Below are positions 9,274 to 19,635 of a stretch of DNA of 64,000 bases, piece after piece (within the stretch, counting starts at the first letter, position 1; every line of letters begins with the position of its first letter). The DNA comes from Flavobacterium sp. 9AF (GTDB lineage: Bacteria; Bacteroidota; Bacteroidia; Flavobacteriales; Flavobacteriaceae): positions 2,722,144 through 2,786,143 of the forward strand of contig NZ_LR733556.1 in NCBI RefSeq assembly GCF_902506265.1, in the 5' to 3' direction. A program made the translations under genes and the position numbers. The notes below the pieces were generated by a model. The model saw nothing but the letters and a program-made list of their open reading frames with translations, was not told the DNA's origin and ran no database searches.

Positions 9274-11070
9274 TTATTTACTCAAGTACAAAAATCCATT
9301 TATAGGTTCTGGATAACTAGAATCATTTAAATATAAGATATAATAATATGTGCCATCTGGAGCTAATTTAGTTCCTATACCTTCTTCTACATACCCATTC
9401 CAGTCGGGTTTGTTATTATTTCCCACCCAAAGTAATTTACCCCAACGATTGTATATTTCAAGTTTAAAATGGATGAAAACGTCTCTTAATCCATCAATAA
9501 AAAAAGAGTCATTTAAATTGTCATTATTAGGAGAAACAGCATTAAAAATATTAGGTGGACAATTTTCAACTTCAAGAAAGAAAGAAGTAATGGCTATGCA
9601 ATTATTTTCGTTTTCTATTCTAATAAAAATCTCTTTAGGGGTATTTATGGCTTCATAATTTGCAGTATTGAATATTGGGTTAGTATTATTTAAAGCATCT
9701 TCGTAGGATTCATGAAAACTTACTTGATGCAATGGATTTGTTTTGACTTGTTCTTCATATTCAGAAAAATCAAATATTCCTCTAGTTAACCCTAAATTGC
9801 AACTCATTAAAGGTAGTAATGTATTAAAAGTAGGAGATAGCCACAAGTTGATATCAATAGAATCATTATTATTGGTTTCAACTAATTCTGTAATAATACC
9901 TGTACCATTTCCAATATCGTCCACTACTGCTGTTAAAGTAAAAGTGTTAGAAATTGAATTAGGTATATTTATTATTGCACTTCCAGTTTCATTTCCACCT
10001 ATAGGAATAGTGTTTTGAGTTTGTGAAATCCCTACCAATACGCCATTTGCATAAAAAGCTATAGGAGTATTTGCTGCTAAAATTTCTGTGCTATTCACGT
10101 TATATACAGTAAAGGTAATGGGAATTTCCCGACTATTGCAAGCTAATTCATAATTGTCTATTGTAATGGTAGCATCAGGTAATTGACTATTTAATTTAGT
10201 TACTACAGTATTAATCATTATAAAGTCTTGAAAGGAAGACAAAGTTATATTTGCACTCGTATTCCCTATTTGGATATAATTTTCAATATCATAGATATCT
10301 AAATCAACATTGTATAAATCAGATGCTCCAGTTATAGAGTTGGTTCCATTAAAAACATTGTTGATTGGATTAGAAGCATTACTAATGACGGTTCCATTAA
10401 TAGCAAAAGTTTCTGTAGGTAAAGAAGCATCACCTTCCCATGCTATGAATCCAGCTGTAGCATTATTATTATCAATAACATATAAATTGGTTAAATCAAT
10501 ACTTAAATTACTCGGAACACCTTGTAACCCATCATAAACATTAATTTGATTTAGGGGTAAATTACTGTTTTCATAAATAATTAAAATAGCCCAACCCGCA
10601 AAATTAGTAGAGATTTGCTTATGATATACTTCAAAAGCAGAGATGTCTAAATTTGATAAAGTGTAATCTCCATTTCCGTTAGTTTGTATGAATGTTGTAA
10701 TATCTTTAAACGCACTAAAATAGGTGAAAGTTTGATTATTTCCTGAAATTCGAGTATGACTGAAAGTTCGATCAGGAGTCATAGTTGTGCTATTCAAATC
10801 AATACTAAAGTCACCATCACCTGAACCAGACCAATACAGAAAAGCTTTAATAACAGTATCATTTGCATCTAAAGCAAGAGTTGCAGTAGAAGAAGTACCT
10901 GTAACTAATCCTGCAGTTATATTATTTTCAGCTGAATTCATGGTATTACCAATGAACGTAAAATCGTAACGACCGTTAATTTGAGTATAAAGAGTGATGT
11001 CTTGCCCATTCATTAAAATTGGGAAAACTAGCAAAAAGAGGTAAATAAAGAAGTATTTTTTTTGCTTCAC
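9274..11070 (-). CDS. large secreted protein with T9SS type B sorting domain
   Basis: A 598-residue secreted protein with a signal peptide (FFIYLFLLVFPILMNGQ). The N-terminal half resembles DUF3344-like beta-rich modules (YWSGSGDGDF, FAGWAILIIYEN). The middle is a CARDB-like beta-sandwich (LVETNNNDSIDINLW). The C-terminus is a gliding-motility-associated type B CTD: FNAVSPNNDNLNDSF, IYNRWGKLLW, LAPDGTYYYILYL. Predicted to be exported by the type IX system to the cell surface or medium. The start codon is GTG (11068-11070). Exact function unknown. Confidence 0.9.
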   Translation of the reverse strand: MKQKKYFFIYLFLLVFPILMNGQDITLYTQINGRYDFTFIGNTMNSAENNITAGLVTGTSSTATLALDANDTVIKAFLYWSGSGDGDFSIDLNSTTMTPDRTFSHTRISGNNQTFTYFSAFKDITTFIQTNGNGDYTLSNLDISAFEVYHKQISTNFAGWAILIIYENSNLPLNQINVYDGLQGVPSNLSIDLTNLYVIDNNNATAGFIAWEGDASLPTETFAINGTVISNASNPINNVFNGTNSITGASDLYNVDLDIYDIENYIQIGNTSANITLSSFQDFIMINTVVTKLNSQLPDATITIDNYELACNSREIPITFTVYNVNSTEILAANTPIAFYANGVLVGISQTQNTIPIGGNETGSAIINIPNSISNTFTLTAVVDDIGNGTGIITELVETNNNDSIDINLWLSPTFNTLLPLMSCNLGLTRGIFDFSEYEEQVKTNPLHQVSFHESYEDALNNTNPIFNTANYEAINTPKEIFIRIENENNCIAITSFFLEVENCPPNIFNAVSPNNDNLNDSFFIDGLRDVFIHFKLEIYNRWGKLLWVGNNNKPDWNGYVEEGIGTKLAPDGTYYYILYLNDSSYPEPINGFLYLSK

Positions 11071-11181
11071 ACGTTTTTAAACTTAAAATATGTCCTAAGA
11101 TACTAATTAATTTAATAAAATGTTTCCAATTCAACACACATGAAGTAAAAAATTAGTAATTTTCGGGTTTAATTCAAGCAT

Positions 11182-12129
11182 TTGAAAACGTATCAAGTAA
11201 AAAAATATACTACAGACTATTATTTAAAATGGAATGAATTTGTAGCTCAGGCTAAAAACGCCACCTTTCTATTCCATAGAGATTATATGGAATATCATAG
11301 TGATCGATTTGAAGATTTTTCTATACTTATTTTTGATGAAAAAGATAATTTAAAAGCCATTTTGCCTGGAAATAGAGTAGGTAATGCGATTTATTCTCAT
11401 CAAGGATTAACTTATGGAGGTTTAGTTTTATATAAAAATCTAAAATTTGCGGAAGTAAAATTAATATTTGAAATGCTTTTTTCTTTTCTTAAAGAGAATA
11501 ATTTTGTTAAACTTATATATAAACCCATTAATTCGTATTACCAGAGTTTGCCGTCAGAAGAATATTTATTTATTTTGAAACAATGGGAAGCTACATTAGT
11601 AAAGAGAGAATTAAATTTATGCATTCCATTTTATAAAGACTATAAAATTTCAAAAAGTAAACTCAAGCATTACAAGAGAAATGAAAAATTGGACTTAAAA
11701 ATTAAAAAAGAAACCGATTTTTCCCTTTTTTGGAATCAAGTTTTAATTCCTAGATTAGAAACAAAACACAGTGTAAAGCCTGTACACACTTTAGATGAAA
11801 TTATTTATTTAGCAAGAAAATTCCCTGAAAATATAATACAATATAACGCTTATTATAATAATCAAATAGTTGCTGGAATAACTCTTTTTATAACTAAAAC
11901 AGGTATAAAATCTCAATACGGAGCCACAACTGATGCTGGAGAAAGAATAAGGGCTTTGGATTTTTTATATTTTAAATTAATTGAATTATATAAAGATTCA
12001 TGTGATTTTTTTGATATGGGAACATGTACAGAGAACAACGAATTAGGTTTTAATCCTGGGTTGTTAAATCAAAAAGAAGAATTAGGATGCTCGTTATATA
12101 ATCAAGATACTTATAGTATTACTTTATGA
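11182..12129 (+). CDS. FemAB/GNAT-like acyltransferase of the polysaccharide locus
   Basis: A 315-residue protein of the GNAT/FemAB-like group found beside fdt genes in flavobacteria. Motifs: [14 protein letters not shown] (residues 26-39), [13 protein letters not shown], and a C-terminal acyl-CoA-fold part ([30 protein letters not shown]). Likely transfers an acyl or aminoacyl group to a sugar or peptide precursor; the substrate is unknown. The start is a TTG at 11182, because the first in-frame ATG lies inside the conserved region. Overlaps fdtB by 4 bp and is the first gene of a four-gene operon. Confidence 0.8.
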   Translation: MKTYQVKKYTTDYYLKWNEFVAQAKNATFLFHRDYMEYHSDRFEDFSILIFDEKDNLKAILPGNRVGNAIYSHQGLTYGGLVLYKNLKFAEVKLIFEMLFSFLKENNFVKLIYKPINSYYQSLPSEEYLFILKQWEATLVKRELNLCIPFYKDYKISKSKLKHYKRNEKLDLKIKKETDFSLFWNQVLIPRLETKHSVKPVHTLDEIIYLARKFPENIIQYNAYYNNQIVAGITLFITKTGIKSQYGATTDAGERIRALDFLYFKLIELYKDSCDFFDMGTCTENNELGFNPGLLNQKEELGCSLYNQDTYSITL

Positions 12130-13265
12130 TAAAATTTTTAGATCTGCATACAGTAAATCAACCTTATGAAACGTATTTTCAAAAGAAAATGAATGCTTTT
12201 TTAGCTAAAGGATGGTATATATTAGGGGAAGAAGTGAGATTGTTTGAAACTACTTTTGCGGAGTATTGTGGAACAAAATATTGTATAGGAGTAGGTAATG
12301 GTTTAGATGCGTTAGTGCTTATTTTTAAAGGATATATCCAATTAGGTAAAATGCAAAAAGGAGATGAAGTATTAGTTCCAGTAAACACCTATGTTGCCAG
12401 TATTTTAGCTATTTTACAAGCCGATTTAGTTCCAATTTTGATTGAACCAAAAGAGGAAACATTCAATATAAATCCTAGTTTAATTCCTGAAAAAATTACT
12501 TCTAAAACCAAAGCAATTTTAGCAGTTCATTTATATGGTCAGTTAGCTGAAATGGAAGCTATTAACAGTATTGCAGAACAGTATAATTTATTAATTATTG
12601 AAGATGCCGCTCAAGCACATGGAGCTGTTTTGGAAGTTAGAAGTCAGAAGTTAGAAGTTAGAAGTGAAAAAACTATAATTAAAAAAGCTGGGAATTTAGG
12701 ACACGCAGCTGGTTTTAGTTTTTATCCAGGTAAAAATTTAGGAGCTTTAGGAGATGCAGGTGCCATAACGACAAACGATCAAACTTTAGCTGAGGTACTT
12801 TTTTCAATGCGTAATTACGGTTCGAAAGTTAAATATGAGAATGAAATTTTGGGAACCAATTCAAGATTAGACGAATTACAAGCTGCTTTTTTAAATGTAA
12901 AATTACCTGATTTAGAAAAAGAAAATGAAAAAAGAAGACAGTTGGCACAACGTTATTTAAGAGAAATAAAAAATGAAAAAATACAACTTCCTTTTTGGGA
13001 TGGAAGTAATAATCATGTTTTTCATTTGTTTGTAATTCGAACAAAGGATAGAAATAAGTTGATGTATTATTTAAAAGAAAATGATATTGAGACGCTGATT
13101 CATTATCCTATTGCGCCCCACAAGCAAGAAGCTTTGCATGAATGGAATCAGTTGTCATTTCCTTTAACTGAAAAAATTCATGAGGAGGTGTTGAGTATTC
13201 CTTTAAATAGTGTTTTAGAAGAAGAAGAAATTCAAAAAATAATTAAAGTTTTAAATGAATTTTAA
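12126..13265 (+). CDS. fdtB: DegT/DnrJ/EryC1 family sugar aminotransferase, FdtB-like
   Basis: A 379-residue PLP-dependent sugar 3-transaminase. The PLP lysine is in [12 protein letters not shown] (Lys203), the cofactor aspartate in [11 protein letters not shown] (Asp160), and the substrate loop in [12 protein letters not shown]. By similarity to FdtB it would convert dTDP-3-keto-6-deoxy-galactose to dTDP-Fuc3N, using the product of the FdtA-like ketoisomerase at 20764. Odd feature: residues 169-182 are an extra loop ([13 protein letters not shown]) encoded by five copies of a 7-bp repeat between the Asp and Lys motifs. Homologues normally go directly from AHGA to KAGNLG. Overlaps its neighbour by 4 bp. 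Confidence 0.88.
   Translation: MIKFLDLHTVNQPYETYFQKKMNAFLAKGWYILGEEVRLFETTFAEYCGTKYCIGVGNGLDALVLIFKGYIQLGKMQKGDEVLVPVNTYVASILAILQADLVPILIEPKEETFNINPSLIPEKITSKTKAILAVHLYGQLAEMEAINSIAEQYNLLIIEDAAQAHGAVLEVRSQKLEVRSEKTIIKKAGNLGHAAGFSFYPGKNLGALGDAGAITTNDQTLAEVLFSMRNYGSKVKYENEILGTNSRLDELQAAFLNVKLPDLEKENEKRRQLAQRYLREIKNEKIQLPFWDGSNNHVFHLFVIRTKDRNKLMYYLKENDIETLIHYPIAPHKQEALHEWNQLSFPLTEKIHEEVLSIPLNSVLEEEEIQKIIKVLNEF
12633..12667 (+). repeat. heptanucleotide tandem array (5 x GAAGTYA-like) inside fdtB
   Basis: Five consecutive 7-bp units: GAAGTTA, GAAGTCA, GAAGTTA, GAAGTTA, GAAGTGA. Because seven is not a multiple of three, gain or loss of one unit would shift the fdtB frame. The array encodes an insertion in a loop of the enzyme. 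Confidence 0.9.
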
Positions 13266-13267
13266 AA

Positions 13268-14716
13268 GTGAGTGAAGAAAAGAGTACATATAAAAGAATT
13301 CTATTGGCAACTTCTGTTTTTGGAAGTATGCAATTTGTAAATCTTTTCTTTTCATTTGTTAAACATAAACTGTTATCAATTTTCATTGGGGCAGAAGGGT
13401 ATGGTATTTTTGGAATGTTGAATTCCATCGTTGATTTAATTAAATCCATTTCTGGTTTGTCTATAGATAATAGTGCCGTTAAAGCAATTGCGAGTCAGGA
13501 AAATAGCGATTTTAATGCACAAGTGGTTTTAAAATTATCGATTTTAACAGGTCTTTTAGGATGTTTAGCAACTGTTTTGTTTTCTCCAATCATAAGTAAA
13601 TACTTATATTTTACGTATGACAATTGGTATCTTATAGCCTTTATAGGATTAGCTGTTTTTTTTAAACAGATTGCAAGTGCTTTTAATGCTATTTTACAAG
13701 GTAAAAGCCTCTTTAAGAAATTAGCCAAATCCAATTTATTATCTAACGGACTAGGGTTGTTTTTTACCGTTCCTTTTTTTTATTTTTTTAAAAAAGATTT
13801 TATCATTCCATCTATAATAATTACAGCTTTAGTCAATACGATGGTATGTTGGTTTTTTGTAAAAAAAATCAAAGTTTTTAATACTTTTTTAAGCTTTAAA
13901 CAAGCTCTTTCTCAAGGAAAAGATATCGTTTATTTTGGTAGCTTATTAATGATGATGTCTTTTTTACCTTTGTTAGTCAATTATACATTACAAATCCTAA
14001 TAAACAAACATGATGGTATTGAAAATGTTGGGCTTTTTAATGTGGCAAATATTATTTTAAATACTTATGTGGGTTTTCTTTTTAACGCCATGTCTTTGGA
14101 ATATTATCCACGATTAGTAAGTTTAGAAAAAGATAATAGCAAAGTAGCCATTACGGTAAAACAACAAGCCATTGTTACTACTTTATTAATAGTCCCTGTT
14201 GTTATTTTTTTTATTGGTTTTGGTGAGTTTATTATCCAATTTCTGTTTTCAAAAGAGTTTCTAAAGGTAAATCAATTATTACAATGGGCTGTTATAGGTA
14301 TTTTTTTTAAGGCGATTTCTTTTTCCATTGGATACTTATTTATTGCAAAAGCTGATTCTAAGGTTTTTATGAAAACTTCATTAGGTTTTAATATTTTGTA
14401 TTTTTTAATGTTGTATTTTGGTTATCAAATAGGAGCATTTAAAGGTATGGGAATAGCCATTGCAGTTTATTTTTTTCTTCATTTAACAGGCGTTTATCTC
14501 ATTGCTAAGAATAGATATCAAATGACTTTTTTTGAAAAAAAGGATATCGTTTTATTTGTGTCCCAATTTCTCACTTTACTAGTTGCACTTTTTATTATGC
14601 GCTTGTCACCTCAAATTCATTTATATTTGATTACTATTTTATTAATTTTAAGTATTAGTTATACATTTTATGAAATTAATAAATTAGTGGTTTTAAAAGA
14701 TTTATTTAAGAAATGA
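13268..14716 (+). CDS. Wzx-type O-antigen flippase / polysaccharide translocase
   Basis: A 482-residue integral membrane protein with 12 to 14 helices, of the MATE/MOP-type oligosaccharide flippase family. The N-terminus (RILLATSVFGSMQFVNLFFS, GAEGYGIFGMLNSIVDL) matches the WzxE/O-antigen translocase group. It would move lipid-linked repeat units across the inner membrane for surface polysaccharide assembly. The start codon is GTG at 13268, 2 bp after the fdtB stop, with an ATGA overlap into the next gene. No polymerase (Wzy) was recognised in the window. Confidence 0.9.
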   Translation: MSEEKSTYKRILLATSVFGSMQFVNLFFSFVKHKLLSIFIGAEGYGIFGMLNSIVDLIKSISGLSIDNSAVKAIASQENSDFNAQVVLKLSILTGLLGCLATVLFSPIISKYLYFTYDNWYLIAFIGLAVFFKQIASAFNAILQGKSLFKKLAKSNLLSNGLGLFFTVPFFYFFKKDFIIPSIIITALVNTMVCWFFVKKIKVFNTFLSFKQALSQGKDIVYFGSLLMMMSFLPLLVNYTLQILINKHDGIENVGLFNVANIILNTYVGFLFNAMSLEYYPRLVSLEKDNSKVAITVKQQAIVTTLLIVPVVIFFIGFGEFIIQFLFSKEFLKVNQLLQWAVIGIFFKAISFSIGYLFIAKADSKVFMKTSLGFNILYFLMLYFGYQIGAFKGMGIAIAVYFFLHLTGVYLIAKNRYQMTFFEKKDIVLFVSQFLTLLVALFIMRLSPQIHLYLITILLILSISYTFYEINKLVVLKDLFKK

Positions 14717-15441
14717 AAATAGTATCAAAAATAAAAAGAGTATTACAAGTAAATTGGATCAAATCGGTTTATTTTAACTTTAAAAAATTTCCTTTTGCTA
14801 TTGCTAAAAAGATGCCTGTTTTATTTTATGGTAGCGTAAAATTTCAAAATATATCGGGGAAAATAAGTATTAATGCTCCCATACAAACCGGAATGATTGG
14901 TTTTGGAAAACCCTATGAAATGAATACGCTTTCAAGTGGAATTGCAGAAATAATGTTTGCAGGAACTATTATTTTTGAAGGACATGTTCAGTTTGGGAAA
15001 GATTATTTTGTTTATGTAACAAAAGAAGCTGTTTTAAAAATGGGCGACATGTCATCCATTGCTTCTAAAGGAAAAATTATTTGTACCAAAGAAATTGTTT
15101 TTGGAAGGTATGCTAGGTTGGGTTCTGAATGTCAGGTTATTGATACGAATTTTCATGAAATGATGGATATAGTAACCCAACAAAAATTCCCTTTGCATGC
15201 ACCTATTAGAATCGGAAATTATAATTTTATAAGCAATAGAGTTACGTTTTTATCCAAATCAATTACTCCAGATTATTGTACAGTTGCATCAAATAGCTTG
15301 TGTAATAAAGATTATACCTCTTTAGGGAATGCTATTTTAATTGGCGGTGTTCCAGCGCAATTAGTAAAAGAAAACATTACAAGAGATTGGGAAGGTGAAA
15401 AAGAAATTTTGGATAATTATTTAAAGAATAACTTTTTTTAA
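14713..15441 (+). CDS. left-handed beta-helix (hexapeptide) acyltransferase
   Basis: A 242-residue WbbJ-like O-acetyltransferase. Hexapeptide-like turns run through residues 40-220, ending in the classic IGNYNFISNRVTFLSKS ... ILIGGVPAQLVKENI. The histidine in DTNFHEM is a candidate catalytic or acceptor-site residue. It would add an acetyl group to a sugar of the polysaccharide. The sequence does not look like FdtC (Fuc3N N-acetyltransferase). The ATG overlaps the flippase stop (ATGA). Last gene of the operon starting at 11182. Confidence 0.8.
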   Translation: MKIVSKIKRVLQVNWIKSVYFNFKKFPFAIAKKMPVLFYGSVKFQNISGKISINAPIQTGMIGFGKPYEMNTLSSGIAEIMFAGTIIFEGHVQFGKDYFVYVTKEAVLKMGDMSSIASKGKIICTKEIVFGRYARLGSECQVIDTNFHEMMDIVTQQKFPLHAPIRIGNYNFISNRVTFLSKSITPDYCTVASNSLCNKDYTSLGNAILIGGVPAQLVKENITRDWEGEKEILDNYLKNNFF

Positions 15442-15489
15442 TTACATTTTATTTAACAGTTTATTTTATTTAAAGAAACATTTATAATA

Positions 15490-15497
15490 TAGTTTTG
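15490..15497 (+). promoter_or_regulatory. candidate -7 element TAgtTTTG
   Basis: TAGTTTTG fits the Bacteroidota -7 consensus TAnnTTTG and lies 23 bp before the ATG at 15521. No clear TTG -33 element is seen. Confidence 0.4.
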
Positions 15498-15520
15498 TTT
15501 CAACATTAAATAATAAAAAC

Positions 15521-16846
15521 ATGAAAAAAATTTATCTTGGATTAGTTTTCTTATGAACTTTTTCTTTTGCTCAAATTAATACATCTGTTGGTGGAGCTTC
15601 AAGTGTATTGCCAAATGCTTCGACTTCAAATACTAATGTCGGTATTGGCACAAACAACCCTGAATATAAATTAGATGTGAATGGAGATATTAGAGCACAA
15701 AAAGCTTCTTTTTCTAAATCTGTACCTAATGGAACTAACTTTAGCACAACAAATGAAGAAATTATTGAAACTAATGTTTTATCTGCAGGAACTATAGTGG
15801 ATCCATTAAATAATTCAAAAACTTTCAACTTTTTTGATATGCCAAGTAATGCTTCAAGACCAAAACCATCCTTATGGTTTAGCCTTCAAAACAGAAATGA
15901 CATAGCAAGATTAGTATATTCATGTCAACAAGATGGTGGTGGTGGATTACATATGAATAATAAAATTCAAGAAGAAATTTTTAAAGGATATGAAGACGGT
16001 AATAATTACACTTTTTTGCAGTTAGGAAAACCAAATTCAAAACTGATGATTGGAGGTTATGCAGATTATCCTAACAGCATAGGACATAAATTATTTGTAC
16101 AAGATGGAAGTGCAAAAGTGGAAGGAGCAATAGAAAGTGAAAAAGGTATTTTTACTAGTGATTTACCAGATGGGAGTTCTTTTCAACCAGGTGAAAGAAA
16201 TGACTTATGTACTTTTTTTGCAGCTGGATCTAAAATTGGTTCTGGGCCTGGTTATATTAATACAAGAATGGTTAATATTTTTGATTTTCCAGCTTCTAAT
16301 TTTAATCCTCAATCAACTATTTGGTTTAACATTGTGGATAGAGGAGATATGGATAGATTTAGAATGTATGCAAGTACAGGTGGAGCGACAAATTTAATCA
16401 TGTACAATAGATTACAACAAGAGATTTTCAGAGTTTATGAAGATGGAAATGATAATGTTTCTGTTCAATTAGCTAAATCTAACTCTTTTCTAGGAATAGG
16501 TACAACAAGCGCTACTGATGGTACTGACACTTTTAATTTATCAGTGAAAGGAAAAATGAGAGCAGAAGAAGTTAAAGTGTACACAACTTGGGCAGATTAT
16601 GTATTTAATGACGATTATAAATTGCCTTCTTTAGATGAAGTTGAAAATCATATTAAAGAAAAAGGTCATTTAATAAATATGCCATCTGGACAAGACATTG
16701 AAGAAAAAGGACTTTTTGTTGGAGAAATTACAAAAATGCAACAAGAAAAAATTGAAGAATTAACACTTTATCTAATTCAACAAAAGAAAGAAATAGAAGA
16801 ATTAAAAGCTCAGATGAAAATATTGCTAGAAAAGAACAATAAATAA
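15521..16846 (+). pseudogene. secreted tail-fibre-like repeat protein, signal peptide interrupted by TGA
   Basis: From ATG 15521 the frame reads MKKIYLGLVFL, then a TGA at 15554-15556, then TFSFAQINTS: a signal peptide split by one stop. Downstream the frame is open to 16846 (about 430 residues). It starts with NVGIGTNNPEYKLDVNGDI, typical of flavobacterial surface/tail-fibre-like proteins. Two similar modules of about 130 residues follow (FNFFDMPSN..QEEIFKGYEDGN and VNIFDFPAS..QQEIFRVYEDGN), then a C-terminal coiled coil (KIEELTLYLIQQKKEIEELK). The first start after the stop is TTG 15608, without a signal peptide. A point mutation or a sequencing error at one base would explain it. It sits 12 bp before the T9SS gene. 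Confidence 0.75.
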
Positions 16847-16857
16847 TATTTCAAATA

Positions 16858-18663
16858 ATGATGAAAAAAATTATTTTTCTAGTATTAATGTTTTCTTGTG
16901 CCTTCGTATTTGCACAAAATTTAATTAATAATCATTGGAAATTAGGTCAAACTGATCTCAATTTTTCAAATGCAACACCAACGGCAGTAGTAACCAATAA
17001 TGCTAATTATGCGTATGCAACTGCAAGTGATAGTAATGGGAATGTATTGTTTTCTACAAACGGTGTAGATGTTTGGGATAAGAATAACAATATTATGTAT
17101 AATGGGGATGATATTTTGCAAGGATTAATTGTTTCTAATGGCTATAATGATGATATTTTAAACACAATAATCGTACAAAATCTAGGTAATATAAATCAGT
17201 ATTATATTTTTACATCCTATAATATTTCTTGTCTTTGTAATACAATATTTCCAACTAAATATGTGTATTCTATTGTAGAATTTAATGCAAGTTATCCTAA
17301 TGGGTATGTAGTTGATTTAGGTAATCAGGATTTACAATATGGTACTACAACATTTACAAAATTCTTGCAAGATGCTAATGGAGCTTCATTAGACGCATAT
17401 TTATATTATGGATCTTTAACTGCTACAAAAGCTTCAGATGATAATAGTTGGGTTGTAGTTCAGTATAAAAATAAAATGTTGAGTTATAAAATAGATATTC
17501 AAGGATTAAATACTGTCCCTGTTGAATCTACATTTTCCAATAATCAAATCTATTCTCCTAGTAGTTGGAATAGTTCACAAGGTACATTAACAGGTAATAA
17601 AGGTGAAAAAATAAGAGTAGCGCCTAATACTAATTTTTTAATTGGGTTAGAATACAGTGAAACAAATGATGATCCTGCTCAATCTCCTTTTAAGTTTTAT
17701 AAATTAGATTTTAATGTTAATACAGGTGCTTTTTCCAATTATCAAGTATTATCTGGATATGGCTACAGGATTTATGACTTTGAAATCTCAAATGATTCAC
17801 AAAAATTATATTATGTAAGAAATCAGTTTACTAATATAGGACAAAACGTGAATGGGCAAGTACTTGTAAAGGACTTAACAAATAATGCCACTCCAGTAAG
17901 AGTATTAAATGAGTATCTAGCTTCAACAACACCTACTTCACAATTTGGTTATATTCAGAAAGATAGAAAAGGAAATATCTTATTAACATCATATGCTACT
18001 TCTTTTAATAAAAATAAATATGTGCATAAAATTGAAAATCAAGATAGCTTTAGTACTAGTACAGTTAATATAAATATAGTATATTTAAATGGGTTTTTAA
18101 TTTCAAGACTACCACAACTAATACCGGAACTAGATATGTCCACCTGTGATCAAACTTTAGTATTAAATTCAGAGACCAATGCGAATTTTACATACATTAA
18201 CTATGAAGGTATTATTAGTCAAACTAATTATAATTTGAATGCATCAAACAATATAACTATGTTAGCTAATAGTAGTATATTGCTTAAAGCGGGAACTACA
18301 ATCAGTTTGGGAGCTAATTTTTTAGCAAGAATTCAGCCTTGTGATATTTATGTTTCAAAAGCAATGAAAAATTCTAATGCATTAGATAATTCATTTGATG
18401 AACCAATAGAAAGGAAGAATCATGTTTTACTTTATCCTAATCCTAATAATGGTAATTTTACCATAGATTTGCCTACTTACAAAATCGGAATAAGATATAA
18501 TCTATCTATATTAGATTTAAGCGGTAAACTTGTGTACCAAAAAGGTTATAAATCCGACAAGATTAATATTCTTTTACAGGATATTGAAAAAGGTATATAC
18601 TTCCTTAAGTTAATAGCTGAAGATGGTAGTTTAGTATTTGAACAAAAGTTTATTAAACAATAA
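16858..18663 (+). CDS. secreted protein with T9SS type A sorting domain
   Basis: A 601-residue secreted protein: signal peptide (IIFLVLMFSCAFVFAQ), a long beta-propeller-like region (residues 20-420, e.g. NNHWKLGQTDLNF, VLFSTNGVDVWDKN), a short Cys-containing linker (STCDQTLVLN), then a type A CTD (LLYPNPNNGNFTIDL, ILDLSGKLVYQ, GIYFLKLI) ending KFIKQ. It is exported by the type IX system and probably surface-anchored. Two adjacent ATGs at 16858 and 16861 are possible. The family is frequent in flavobacteria but without known function. Its place inside a polysaccharide locus is unusual. Confidence 0.88.
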   Translation: MMKKIIFLVLMFSCAFVFAQNLINNHWKLGQTDLNFSNATPTAVVTNNANYAYATASDSNGNVLFSTNGVDVWDKNNNIMYNGDDILQGLIVSNGYNDDILNTIIVQNLGNINQYYIFTSYNISCLCNTIFPTKYVYSIVEFNASYPNGYVVDLGNQDLQYGTTTFTKFLQDANGASLDAYLYYGSLTATKASDDNSWVVVQYKNKMLSYKIDIQGLNTVPVESTFSNNQIYSPSSWNSSQGTLTGNKGEKIRVAPNTNFLIGLEYSETNDDPAQSPFKFYKLDFNVNTGAFSNYQVLSGYGYRIYDFEISNDSQKLYYVRNQFTNIGQNVNGQVLVKDLTNNATPVRVLNEYLASTTPTSQFGYIQKDRKGNILLTSYATSFNKNKYVHKIENQDSFSTSTVNINIVYLNGFLISRLPQLIPELDMSTCDQTLVLNSETNANFTYINYEGIISQTNYNLNASNNITMLANSSILLKAGTTISLGANFLARIQPCDIYVSKAMKNSNALDNSFDEPIERKNHVLLYPNPNNGNFTIDLPTYKIGIRYNLSILDLSGKLVYQKGYKSDKINILLQDIEKGIYFLKLIAEDGSLVFEQKFIKQ

Positions 18664-18682
18664 TCGTTTTTCAAAAAGTATG

Positions 18683-18719
18683 AAAAGGAATGTTTGTGAA
18701 TTACAAGTATTCCTTTTTT
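18683..18719 (+). terminator. rho-independent terminator candidate
   Basis: AAAAGGAAT (18683-18691) pairs with ATTCCTTTT (18709-18717) across a 17-base loop, followed by T residues. It lies 20 bp after the stop of the T9SS gene. Confidence 0.55.
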
Positions 18720-18759
18720 ATTTCTTGGAAGTTTTACTAATATTAAAAATGAAATGAAT

Positions 18760-19635
18760 TTATAAAGATTTAAAAAATACTTTTATGTAAAAAAAGATAT
18801 ATTTCAAAATATAGTTATAATTTCTAGAATGAATATTTATTTTAAATTCATATTTTATCCTTTGAAGTAAAGCTTTATGTTCTTCTTTAGTTTGGTTTAA
18901 GCGATAAGCATTATGTAATATTTTATAGGATGATTCGTGTAGTTTTTTTGTTTTAGGATTGTTTCTTTTGTAAAAATGAGCCCCTAATGAGTTACTAAGT
19001 TCCCTTTTTTTGACAAGTATTTTGGGAATGTATTGAAAATCATATTTTCTTGAAACTTTTATCCATAAATCCAAGTCTTCATAAGACAAATTTTCATCAT
19101 ATCCACCTATGTTTTCTAAAACATCTTTTCGAATTATAGAGGATACCGAACAAATTTTAGGAGATAAACCAATTACCATTTTATAAATATTACCGCTTTG
19201 TGGATGCTCATTTGAAGCATAATGATATGAAATAAACTGATTTTTTTCATCTATTAATTCCAAATTTCCATATACCACAGCAAGATTTGAAAATTTTGTA
19301 TTCTGAAAAGCTTTTATCTGCTCTTCAATACAGTTAGGAAGTAAAACATCGTCAGCTGCCAAGTCAATAATATATTCTCCATTTGTTTTTTTTAACATGT
19401 TGTTAAATGTCTTTGTATTGCCTAAATTTGTATGATTAGGGTAGAATGGTATACTTGGATTTTTTTTTATCCAGTTTTCAATTACTTCTTTAGAATCGTC
19501 TGTACTAGAATCATCTGCAATTAATAATTCAATATTAGGATAGGATTGTTGCAAAACAGAATTTAAAGATGCTACAATATATGGAGCATGATTGTAAGAA
19601 ATACAGATTACACTTACTAAAGGTAAATTTTGCAT
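18760..19635 (-). CDS. glycosyltransferase family 2
   Basis: A 291-residue GT-A fold enzyme. It begins LPLVSVICISYNHAPYI, then LIADDSSTDDSKEVIENW, and has a DXD-like AADDVL motif and EDLDLWIKVSRKYDF near residue 180. It would transfer a sugar from a nucleotide donor during assembly of the polysaccharide repeat; the specificity cannot be read. ATG start at 19635, divergent from the glycosyltransferase at 19688. Confidence 0.9.
   Translation of the reverse strand: MQNLPLVSVICISYNHAPYIVASLNSVLQQSYPNIELLIADDSSTDDSKEVIENWIKKNPSIPFYPNHTNLGNTKTFNNMLKKTNGEYIIDLAADDVLLPNCIEEQIKAFQNTKFSNLAVVYGNLELIDEKNQFISYHYASNEHPQSGNIYKMVIGLSPKICSVSSIIRKDVLENIGGYDENLSYEDLDLWIKVSRKYDFQYIPKILVKKRELSNSLGAHFYKRNNPKTKKLHESSYKILHNAYRLNQTKEEHKALLQRIKYEFKINIHSRNYNYILKYIFFYIKVFFKSL

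Noticed and set aside
15554..15556. TGA read as selenocysteine or recoding
   Set aside because: It lies in a signal peptide, no selenocysteine insertion structure is seen, and a point mutation or base error is simpler.
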